A DNA stretch of 17,618 nucleotides, taken from an uncultured Pseudomonadota bacterium (lineage in GTDB: Bacteria; Pseudomonadota; Alphaproteobacteria; Rs-D84). Every line of letters begins with the position of its first letter. Positions within the stretch are counted from its first letter, which is position 1. Where the stretch lies: positions 1 through 17,618 of the forward strand of contig CALYRP010000003.1 of NCBI GenBank assembly GCA_945483255.1. Reading direction: 5' to 3'. The notes beneath the pieces are model-generated. The model saw only the letters and a program-made list of their open reading frames with translations, ran no database searches and was not told where the DNA came from. A program made the translations under genes and the position numbers. Below, piece by piece: positions 6,263-11,971 of the stretch.

Positions 6263-7180
6263 ATGTCACAACAATACCCATCAAATGAAGATTTAATTTT
6301 TCAATCTTTGCGACAAAGATGCATAAAACCAAGTAAAAGCATCTTTGATGAAAAAGACAAAACAGAATATTGGCGTTTGTCAGATTTGGCAATATTATAC
6401 CCATCCGTATTTGATATCGGACGCCCTGTATCCCAATCTGCCATAAACAAAATGAACGATTTAATTATCGATACAATACCAGATTTTGCTGCCTTAGAAA
6501 CAAGACCAATCCATATTTTAAATATTAAAGAAACATACAATGTATATTTTCCCGAAACAAATACTATACAAACAATAAAAAACGGCACCAACCAACACTT
6601 AAGCCGCGTTGCATGCGAATATTTATTCAGACAAAGACCAGGATACAGCATACAACAAGCATTTTTTATGTACCCAAACCAGACATCAGATTCATTACAT
6701 GACACTATTTCACAAATAAAATTTGAACAAATACGATCCCAAATTTCCGGAACCAGCAATTTGTTATCAGCAATCGTAAATCGTGCCTATGGCGCCAGAC
6801 AAACATCTTTTGCAGAAGCATGGTCCGCACTTTGGTGTGCATTATATGGGGTTCGCGACATGCAAATATTAAACGACAGATACAACCTTAAATCTTCACC
6901 GATTAATTATATGCACCCACGCACATTTAATTTGATAAGTTCTATGTTACAAGAAATCGAAACGAAATTTTGTAACCAAAACTATTATTCTATAAACGAA
7001 GTATTGGAATCTGTTCGCAATATTGGTTTGTTTACACGCGCACGTTTCGCACAATATGGAACAAAACCAGAATCAGAATTAACAAACGAAGATTCTTATA
7101 AAATCGTTGCCCGTGTTCGCAAAGAACGCAAAAAATTCTGGGAACAATATTTCCCATTATCTTTGGAACAACAAAGATAA
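6263..7180 (+). CDS. Uncharacterised protein with distant DinD/BRO-N-like segments
   Basis: The 305-residue protein is soluble, with no signal peptide or TM segment. I do not recognise it outright, but three stretches line up in order with my memory of DinD (DNA-damage-inducible protein D) and its BRO-like N-terminal domain: EYWRLSDLA (35-43) with the W-x-A-R-D-L motif; HLSRVACEYLF plus AFFMY (112-137) with the L-S-R-Y-A-C ... A-x-x-Y-F region; and LYGVRDMQI then INYMHPRTFNLISSMLQ (194-230) with L-Y-G ... I-L-D-H-M-G-S-x-E-L-A-A-N-L-F. Identity is low, so homology is an inference. The C-terminus is basic (RVRKERKKFW, 284-293) and could touch nucleic acid. The stop is followed at once by a strong terminator. 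It pairs with the upstream RHH gene (2-nt gap, AAGGA site). At 305 residues it is large for a classical RHH-type toxin. No catalytic motif is evident. Confidence 0.5.
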   Translation: MSQQYPSNEDLIFQSLRQRCIKPSKSIFDEKDKTEYWRLSDLAILYPSVFDIGRPVSQSAINKMNDLIIDTIPDFAALETRPIHILNIKETYNVYFPETNTIQTIKNGTNQHLSRVACEYLFRQRPGYSIQQAFFMYPNQTSDSLHDTISQIKFEQIRSQISGTSNLLSAIVNRAYGARQTSFAEAWSALWCALYGVRDMQILNDRYNLKSSPINYMHPRTFNLISSMLQEIETKFCNQNYYSINEVLESVRNIGLFTRARFAQYGTKPESELTNEDSYKIVARVRKERKKFWEQYFPLSLEQQR

Positions 7181-7209
7181 AAAATACCGCCCATCTGGGC
7201 GGTATTTTT
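7181..7209. terminator. Strong bidirectional Rho-independent terminator
   Basis: The 8-bp stem TACCGCCC / GGGCGGTA (7185-7192 and 7197-7204) with loop ATCT is flanked by A on the left and seven T on the right. It ends the RHH/DinD-like operon and, on the other strand, the VirB2-like pilin gene. Confidence 0.92.
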
Positions 7210-7223
7210 TTATATAGTTTTTA

Positions 7224-7577
7224 TTATTGACCAAAATGGATAATTTCGTTTTCGCAACCGATAACCTTGGCCCCTGTTGCAGACATAATGAAAGACAACA
7301 AAACGCCAACCATGAACAACAATGCAAAACCAACCAACAAACCCTGGCCTTTTGTTTTAATATCGTCCATTTTTGCTTCACCTTTGGAAATATATCCCCA
7401 TGCCCATCCTGCAATATAGAATGCCGCACCAATAAAAGCCATTGTTCGCAATAAATTGAATACGCTGCCTAATTGTTTAATTGCATTGCACATACCTTCA
7501 TTCCCTGCAGCAAACGCTGGCACAGAAACCATCAATCCAATTATTGCAAAATTGATTTTATTCATAATCTTTTTCAT
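7224..7577 (-). CDS. VirB2/TrbC-like pilin-type small membrane protein (orphan)
   Basis: The 117-residue protein has a signal peptide ending AFA (21-23, cleavage before A24). Two hydrophobic segments follow (about 43-61 and 78-100), joined by a short polar loop SKGEAKMDDIKTKGQG. Signal peptide, short periplasmic N-terminus, two TM helices and a Gly-rich second helix match the VirB2/TrbC major-pilin layout of type IV secretion and conjugation systems. C30 and C108 lie just outside the two helices and could form a disulfide. No other VirB gene is in the window, so any role in a secretion apparatus would need partners elsewhere. It could instead be an unrelated two-TM envelope protein. AAAGGAG lies 7 nt before the ATG at 7577; the ATG at 7565 is less likely. 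It has its own promoter and terminator. Confidence 0.55.
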   Translation of the reverse strand: MKKIMNKINFAIIGLMVSVPAFAAGNEGMCNAIKQLGSVFNLLRTMAFIGAAFYIAGWAWGYISKGEAKMDDIKTKGQGLLVGFALLFMVGVLLSFIMSATGAKVIGCENEIIHFGQ

Positions 7578-7601
7578 TTAAAAACTCCTTTCTTTCATAA
7601 T

Positions 7602-7630
7602 ATTTTATCATAAAAAAAACATATTACCAA
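7602..7630 (-). promoter_or_regulatory. Promoter of the VirB2-like gene
   Basis: On the minus strand there is TTGGTA (7625-7630), a 17-bp spacer and TAAAAT (7602-7607). It starts just after the lipoprotein terminator, so the pilin-like gene appears to be its own transcription unit. The leader is about 18 nt and carries a strong AAAGGAG. Confidence 0.55.
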
Positions 7631-7632
7631 AT

Positions 7633-7660
7633 AAAAAAAGCGCCATTTTTCAATGACGCT
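7633..7660 (-). terminator. Rho-independent terminator of the lipoprotein gene
   Basis: Read on the minus strand, AGCG-T-CATT pairs with AATG-G-CGCT (one G-U pair, plus-strand 7639-7660), with a GAAA-type loop, followed by a U-run (A-run at 7632-7638 on the plus strand). Confidence 0.85.
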
Positions 7661-7679
7661 TTAAATTCAACTTTTCATA

Positions 7680-8054
7680 TTAACCATTATATGCAGGAAC
7701 AATAACATATCTACTTTTCAAGACTTGTTTTTTGCCGCATTTATTGCAACCACATGGTGTTACTGCTGGTTTTTCTTCGACATATACCGGGATAATAGCT
7801 TTTCTGTCGTTGCGTTCTGTATAACCATATGTATCATTGCCATACAAATCTTCGCATCTTACATTACGATAAACTACTTTCTTGGCATCTTTCAAAGAAC
7901 GAATTTCATCATTGAATTTTTTACCTTTTTCATTGTAGTAATAAACGCAATCTTTACCTTTTTGACGATAACGAACGTTTGTTTTGTAAGAATCATATCC
8001 AGAACATCCGGCGATTAATGTTAAACCCAATAAAGACAAAATAACTTTTTTCAT
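7680..8054 (-). CDS. Small lipoprotein with cysteine cluster, unknown function
   Basis: The 124-residue protein has a clear lipoprotein signal: MKKVILSLLG core and lipobox LIAGC with the lipidated C17. S18 at the +2 position favours the outer membrane under the Lol rule. The mature part is hydrophilic, with many Lys and Tyr residues, C36 and C67, and a cluster TPCGCNKCGKK (99-109; C101, C103, C106). That cluster resembles CCNKCKDK in the outer-membrane barrel protein at 381-1112. I know no family for it. A metal-binding or disulfide role for the cysteines is only a guess. GGAAAA lies 7-8 nt before the ATG at 8054. It is transcribed divergently from the aldolase and has its own terminator. Confidence 0.7.
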   Translation of the reverse strand: MKKVILSLLGLTLIAGCSGYDSYKTNVRYRQKGKDCVYYYNEKGKKFNDEIRSLKDAKKVVYRNVRCEDLYGNDTYGYTERNDRKAIIPVYVEEKPAVTPCGCNKCGKKQVLKSRYVIVPAYNG

Positions 8055-8094
8055 TATGTTTTCCTTTGTTTGTTATTCCGATTCGGATATTCAA

Positions 8095-8122
8095 ATTGTT
8101 GCACAAATTTTTTGGTTGTCAA
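8095..8122 (-). promoter_or_regulatory. Possible promoter of the lipoprotein gene
   Basis: On the minus strand there is perfect TTGACA (8117-8122), a 16-bp spacer and AACAAT (8095-8100). The predicted leader contains the palindrome TCCGA-T-TCGGA at 8077-8087. The -10 box is weak. Confidence 0.4.
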
Positions 8123-8156
8123 ATTTTATATAAAAAAATTAAAAACATGCATTTTG

Positions 8157-8165
8157 TGGTATAAT
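8157..8165 (+). promoter_or_regulatory. Extended -10 promoter of the aldolase gene
   Basis: Perfect TATAAT (8160-8165) with TG at 8157-8158 gives an extended -10; no -35 is visible at the right distance. Transcription would start near 8172, leaving a leader of about 14 nt that holds AGGGGG (8175-8180) before the ATG at 8186. Confidence 0.65.
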
Positions 8166-8185
8166 ATGAACACAAGGGGGAAATT

Positions 8186-9127
8186 ATGCACTATTCTGAT
8201 TTTTTATTGGCCAATACAAACACATTACTTAAACGGGCAATGAATGATGGATACGCTGTGCCGGCTTTTAATTTTTATAATATGGAAACATTAACTGCAA
8301 TATTAGATGCCGCATCTATAACACAAAGCCCAATCATATTGGCCGTATCAGAAACAGCATTGGAATATATGTCCCCAGATATATTAATGGGCATGATAGC
8401 GGGCGCAAAATATAAACGCGGTCAAATTGCATTGCACCTGGATCATGGGCACAGTTTTGAAATATGCAAACGCGCGTGCGATATGGGCTTTTCATCTGTT
8501 ATGTTTGACGGTGCATCTTTACCATTGGAACAAAACATTGCCGAATCGCGCCGCATTGCTGATTATGTCCACAAATTTAATATATCACTTGAAACAGAAC
8601 TTGGCGTATTGTCCGGAATCGAAGATGAAAATACAAAATCATCATCTTGTTCATACACAGATCCTTCTGTTGTTAAAGATTTTGTAAGACAAACAAAAAC
8701 CGATTCGTTGGCGGTCGCGATTGGAACATCACATGGCGCATATAAAAGAAAAAGTGCAAACGAATCATTGCGTTTTGATATTTTGGAACAAATCGCCAAA
8801 GAAATTCCGAAAACCCCACTGGTTTTACATGGTGCATCAACAATCCCACAAAAATATGTTAAGCAAATAAACAAATACGGTGGCGATATAAACAGTGCAC
8901 GCGGAATTTCCCCTGCACAAATAAGACATGCGATATCTTTGCATATTGCAAAAGTTAACATTGATTCAGATTCACGTTTCGCATTTACCGCATCTGTTCG
9001 TAAAACATTATCAACAAACAAATCTGTTTTTGACCCACGTGTATATCTTGGCGAAGCAAAAAAAGAAATAACAAAAAATTGTATTGATGAAATACAAAAT
9101 ATTATGGGATCAGGATATAAAATTTAA
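8186..9127 (+). CDS. fba: Class II fructose-bisphosphate aldolase
   Basis: This zinc-dependent aldolase interconverts fructose-1,6-bisphosphate with DHAP and glyceraldehyde-3-phosphate in glycolysis and gluconeogenesis. The 313-residue protein shows the class II motifs in order: VPAFNFYNMET (25-35), LHLDHGHSFE (83-92, with catalytic D86 and zinc ligand H87), SVMFDGASL (104-112), ETELGVLSGIED (136-147), YTDP (157-160), AIGTSHGAYK (178-187, with H183), LVLHGAS (212-218, with H215), KVNIDSDSRFAF (256-267) and DPRVYLG (283-289). The sequence cannot exclude tagatose-bisphosphate specificity (KbaY/GatY), but the long DPRVYLG tail and ETELG motif fit FbaA-type enzymes. It forms a single-gene unit between an extended -10 promoter and a terminator. 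Confidence 0.88.
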   Translation: MHYSDFLLANTNTLLKRAMNDGYAVPAFNFYNMETLTAILDAASITQSPIILAVSETALEYMSPDILMGMIAGAKYKRGQIALHLDHGHSFEICKRACDMGFSSVMFDGASLPLEQNIAESRRIADYVHKFNISLETELGVLSGIEDENTKSSSCSYTDPSVVKDFVRQTKTDSLAVAIGTSHGAYKRKSANESLRFDILEQIAKEIPKTPLVLHGASTIPQKYVKQINKYGGDINSARGISPAQIRHAISLHIAKVNIDSDSRFAFTASVRKTLSTNKSVFDPRVYLGEAKKEITKNCIDEIQNIMGSGYKI

Positions 9128-9133
9128 AATATA

Positions 9134-9158
9134 AAAAACCGCCTTTACGGCGGTTTTA
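9134..9158 (+). terminator. Rho-independent terminator of the aldolase gene
   Basis: The stem ACCGCC / GGCGGT (9138-9143 and 9149-9154) with loop TTTAC is followed by T-rich TTTT. A-richness before the stem gives some activity on the other strand too. Confidence 0.82.
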
Positions 9159-9169
9159 CTGTATCTTGT

Positions 9170-9203
9170 TAAAAAAAATTAGAACGGCGCGATGTGCGCC
9201 GTT
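9170..9203 (-). terminator. Probable Rho-independent terminator of efp
   Basis: A perfect 8-bp GC-rich stem AACGGCGC / GCGCCGTT (9183-9190 and 9196-9203) with a 5-nt loop. On the minus strand it is followed after CTAA by a run of U (A-run 9171-9178 on the plus strand). It lies 75 bases after the efp stop. Confidence 0.65.
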
Positions 9204-9277
9204 GTTATCAAGTGAAGTGTAGCATACCTGCATGAACGCAATAACAACAAGCAGATGTGTTGTTATAATTCTTTTAT
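9204..9277. other. Gene-free spacer with three copies of an 8-mer able to form alternative stems
   Basis: GTTGTTAT occurs at 9201-9208 and 9259-9266, and its reverse complement ATAACAAC at 9241-9248. The inverted copy can pair with either direct copy, so two exclusive stems are possible. No ORF or tRNA is seen here. It would be part of the efp 3' UTR. Confidence 0.5.
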
Positions 9278-9847
9278 TTATTTTGCACGTTCAACATATT
9301 CCAATGTTTCAGTGTTAACGACAATTTTTTCACCCTGTTCAATGAAAGTTGGAACCTGAACACGAACACCATTATCCAAAATTGCAGGTTTACCACCGCT
9401 GCTGGTTGCAGTTTGACCTTTTAATGCAGGTTCTGTTTCTTCAACCGTTGCGACAACTGTTTTTGGCAATGTGATAGAAACAGGATGACCTTCGACAAAG
9501 TTAGCCTTTACCAACATTTCAGGCGCCAAGAATTTCATTTGTTCGCCCAATGATTCGTTTGGCATTGTGAATTGTTCGTAATCTGTCAAATTCATAAAGA
9601 ACGCATCTGTACCATCAGAATACAAATATTGACATTCGATATCTTCGACCATCAATTTTTCAACTTTATCTTCTGCGCGCCAACGATCACCACCTTTGTT
9701 GCCAGAATCAATATCACGCAGGTCGGCTTGAACAAAAGCGCCGCCCTTGCCTGGTTTTACCTTGGTAATAGATGTTACCGAATAACGTTTTCCATTGTGG
9801 GAAATAACCCAACCCACACGCATATCATTTGCTATAAAAGAAGCCAT
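9278..9847 (-). CDS. efp: Translation elongation factor P
   Basis: EF-P binds the ribosome between the P and E sites and relieves stalling at polyproline stretches. The 189 residues have the usual length and three-domain beta-barrel plan. The N-terminal KOW-like domain carries the tip loop K-PGKGGAF with K34, the position that EpmA lysylates in many proteobacteria; this points to the Lys-type rather than the Arg32/rhamnose type. Other family matches are AFVQADLRDIDSGNKG (37-52), YLYSDGTDAFFMN (74-86) and the C-terminal domain motif G-V-R-V-Q-V-P-x-F-I (159-168). AAGGGG lies 8-9 nt before the ATG. No epmA or epmB is in the window. Its upstream region holds a small palindrome and the dnaN terminator, so it is a separate unit. 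Confidence 0.93.
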   Translation of the reverse strand: MASFIANDMRVGWVISHNGKRYSVTSITKVKPGKGGAFVQADLRDIDSGNKGGDRWRAEDKVEKLMVEDIECQYLYSDGTDAFFMNLTDYEQFTMPNESLGEQMKFLAPEMLVKANFVEGHPVSITLPKTVVATVEETEPALKGQTATSSGGKPAILDNGVRVQVPTFIEQGEKIVVNTETLEYVERAK

Positions 9848-9880
9848 TTGTTTACCCCTTGTTTTTTTATTTACGAGATA

Positions 9881-9909
9881 AGAATATAATAAACTTTGCG
9901 TATTCGCAA
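9881..9909 (-). promoter_or_regulatory. Possible efp promoter with a TTGCG/CGCAA inverted repeat
   Basis: On the minus strand there is TTGCGA (9904-9909), a 17-bp spacer and TATTCT (9881-9886), each matching the consensus at four of six positions. The inverted repeat TTGCG-n4-CGCAA (9896-9909) covers the -35 and could be an operator. Called by eye. Confidence 0.35.
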
Positions 9910-9910
9910 C

Positions 9911-9940
9911 AAAAAATCCGCCATTATGGCGGACTTTTTT
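9911..9940. terminator. Bidirectional-looking terminator of dnaN
   Basis: The stem TCCGCCA / TGGCGGA (9917-9923 and 9927-9933) with a 3-nt loop has six A on the left and six T on the right. On the minus strand it ends dnaN, just after the TAA at 9954. Confidence 0.88.
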
Positions 9941-9953
9941 AATTTTTATTTTT

Positions 9954-11066
9954 TTACATACGCATCGGCATTAAAACGAACAATGCATCTGTATCTTTTT
10001 CAGTAGATTTCATAATCGTTGGCGACAAAGGTTCTTGCATTTCCATTTGGAATTTATCACCTTCGACCTGGCCTGCTACATCCAACAAGAATTTAACATT
10101 GAAATTAATAGTAAATGTTGCATCACCATTATATTCCACATCTAATTCTTGGGTTGCAGTCCCAGCATCTGGGCTGGATGCACTGATTATCAATTTGTTC
10201 ATTGAAAATGCCAATTGAACAGATTTTGTTTTATCAACACTGGCCACAGAAACCAAGTCAACAGCATTAACGAATTGCTTTCTATCCAAAATTGCAATCT
10301 TGTCATTACCCTTTGGAATAACAACACGATAATTCGGATATTGTGCATCGACCAATTTACTTGTTAATGTTGCAGCCCCAACTGTGAAACGCGCCTTGGT
10401 ATCAGACAATTCAACCAAAACATCATCTACATTGGCATCTTCCAATAGTTTAGACAATTCACCAATAACGCGTCTTGGAATAATAACAGATGGCATACCA
10501 TTTGTTCCGTTTGGTGCAGCAATTGCACACAAAGCCATTCTTTGTGCATCTGTTGCAACAGCTGTTAATTTACCTGTATCTTCGGAAATATGGAAATAAA
10601 TACCACCAAGATGATAACGAACATCATCTGTTGGAATCGCAAATTTTGTTTGATTGATTAAATGAGCCAAATCACCAGTTGTCATTTGGAATTTAGTACT
10701 AAGATTTCCACCGGCCATCGCTGGGAAATTTTCCGCTGGCAATGTTGGCAAATGGAATACCGCGCGTCCGCTGGACACAACCAATTGATCACCAGATTGT
10801 TTGAAATTGATTTCCGCATCATCTGGTAATTTACGTACAATATCGTATAACATTTGAACCGGCACAGTTGTTTTTCCAGCCAATGTAATATCGGCTGCAA
10901 CATGTTCAACCAATTCCAAATCAACATTTGTCGCAGATAAAATCAAATCATCTGCCACTTCGATTTTAACATTAACCAATATAGGCAAAGTTGCACGTTT
11001 TTCAACAATCGATTGCATATGCCCCAGCGCACGTATTAAAACCTGACGAAATACCGAAAATTCCAT
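9954..11066 (-). CDS. dnaN: DNA polymerase III beta subunit (sliding clamp)
   Basis: This is the ring-shaped homodimeric clamp that tethers DNA polymerase III and other clamp-binding enzymes to DNA. The 370 residues have the usual length and three repeated clamp domains (about 1-122, 130-249, 250-370). Recognisable pieces are the N-terminal KRATLPILVNVKI (23-35), the domain-2 motif TDAQRMAL (171-178), the interdomain motif YPNYRVVIP (241-249) and the C-terminal LMPMRM (365-370), which matches the conserved MPMRL tail near the protein-binding cleft. AGGAG lies 7 nt before the ATG. Neither dnaA nor recF is adjacent, so it does not sit in the common dnaA-dnaN-recF arrangement. It has its own terminator and a promoter partly overlapping the cdaA terminator. 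Confidence 0.95.
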   Translation of the reverse strand: MEFSVFRQVLIRALGHMQSIVEKRATLPILVNVKIEVADDLILSATNVDLELVEHVAADITLAGKTTVPVQMLYDIVRKLPDDAEINFKQSGDQLVVSSGRAVFHLPTLPAENFPAMAGGNLSTKFQMTTGDLAHLINQTKFAIPTDDVRYHLGGIYFHISEDTGKLTAVATDAQRMALCAIAAPNGTNGMPSVIIPRRVIGELSKLLEDANVDDVLVELSDTKARFTVGAATLTSKLVDAQYPNYRVVIPKGNDKIAILDRKQFVNAVDLVSVASVDKTKSVQLAFSMNKLIISASSPDAGTATQELDVEYNGDATFTINFNVKFLLDVAGQVEGDKFQMEMQEPLSPTIMKSTEKDTDALFVLMPMRM

Positions 11067-11109
11067 AATTTGCTCCTGTTCTTTCTTATTTATTAATTTA
11101 CTTGGTTAA

Positions 11110-11139
11110 AGTGTACCAAAAAACACCGATTCGGTGCAA
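11110..11139 (-). promoter_or_regulatory. Probable dnaN promoter overlapping the cdaA terminator
   Basis: On the minus strand there is TTGCAC (11134-11139), an 18-bp spacer and TACACT (11110-11115). The spacer and -35 contain the hairpin that seems to terminate cdaA, so upstream read-through and dnaN initiation share the same DNA. Confidence 0.45.
11118..11136 (-). terminator. Short terminator hairpin after cdaA
   Basis: CACCG / CGGTG (11124-11128 and 11132-11136) with a 3-nt loop is followed on the minus strand by six U (plus-strand A-run 11118-11123). The stem is short and the loop minimal, so termination may be partial. Confidence 0.55.
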
Positions 11140-11198
11140 GAGCAAATCTTAACAAAAAGGAATTTTATTTTATTTTGACAAAACAGTTTTTTATCAAA

Positions 11199-11969
11199 TT
11201 ATTTTATCAATATTTTTTCCAATTTATTTTTTACTTTTTTAATATCATCATATTTTTTGATATTACCTTTTTCAGCAAACGATATATCACCTGTTTCTTC
11301 GGATACGACTAAAACTGTGGCTTTTGACATTTCAGACATCCCCAATGCCGCACGATGACGCGTACCATATTTCCATTGTAATTGCGTTTGCGATACAGGC
11401 AATATTGCACCAGCATATTTGATTTTATTATCTGCAATTATAACAGCCCCATCATGTAACGGTGTCTTGTTAAAGAATATCGTTAATAATAATTCACTGG
11501 ATATAATCGCATCTATTTTTGTTCCCATTCTTTCGATAACGCCGTCATCAATATCTTCTGGAAAAACAATCAAAGCCCCAGTATGTTTTTCAGACATATA
11601 AGAAACAGCTTTAATTATTTCATCTATGCTTTTTTGTCTGGCGGATGATTTATTAACATCTTTTTCAAACGCATAAATTATATTTTTCCAGCCTTTTATA
11701 TTTCCCATTAACGCCAAAAACTTGCGCAATTCTGGTTGAAAAATAACAATCAACGCAACAGACATAAACAACGCCAACCAATGCAAAAAACGCCCCAGTA
11801 AATATAGATGCATCATCGGCAACAAGAAACTGAAAGCCCAAATTAATCCAAGTCCAAACAAACCACGAACCAATTTTTCAGAAGAAGTATTTTTTATGAA
11901 ACTGATATAAAATACATATACAACTAATGCAATTATTAAAACCTGAATAATATTTAACCAACTAAACAT
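11199..11969 (-). CDS. cdaA: CdaA-type diadenylate cyclase (c-di-AMP synthase)
   Basis: The enzyme would join two ATP into cyclic di-AMP at the inner membrane. The 256 residues follow the CdaA/DacA plan: three N-terminal TM segments (about 5-24, 36-53, 57-78), the family link FQPELRKFLALMG (77-89), then a DAC (DisA_N) domain (about 100-235). Both catalytic motifs are intact: HDGAVII (172-178, D173-G174-A175) and GTRHRAALG (202-210, R204-H205-R206). No CdaR (YbbR) or GlmM gene, its usual partners in Firmicutes, is adjacent. It is the last gene of the prepilin-rluA family-asmA-cdaA run, two bases after asmA, with AAGGA inside the end of asmA. c-di-AMP synthases are uncommon in alphaproteobacteria, which makes the presence notable. 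Confidence 0.9.
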   Translation of the reverse strand: MFSWLNIIQVLIIALVVYVFYISFIKNTSSEKLVRGLFGLGLIWAFSFLLPMMHLYLLGRFLHWLALFMSVALIVIFQPELRKFLALMGNIKGWKNIIYAFEKDVNKSSARQKSIDEIIKAVSYMSEKHTGALIVFPEDIDDGVIERMGTKIDAIISSELLLTIFFNKTPLHDGAVIIADNKIKYAGAILPVSQTQLQWKYGTRHRAALGMSEMSKATVLVVSEETGDISFAEKGNIKKYDDIKKVKNKLEKILIK

Positions 11970-11971
11970 TT

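Noticed and set aside
6301..6759. Minus-strand ORF of 152 codons inside the DinD-like gene
   Set aside because: No SD or promoter; the plus-strand frame has operon context and a ribosome site.
6030..7180. Calling the pair a classical toxin-antitoxin system
   Set aside because: The second protein is 305 residues, with no known toxin fold or catalytic motif visible; only the RHH half fits the pattern.
7157..7432. Minus-strand ORF of 91 codons overlapping the VirB2-like gene
   Set aside because: Out of frame with a protein that has a clear signal peptide and strong SD; it also runs through the terminator hairpin.
8563..9021. Minus-strand ORF of 152 codons
   Set aside because: Antisense shadow of the aldolase gene, whose catalytic motifs span this stretch.
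11175..11203. Plus-strand TTGACA-17-ATTATT as an antisense promoter into cdaA
   Set aside because: The -10 match is poor and the region is AT-rich; no plus-strand gene follows.
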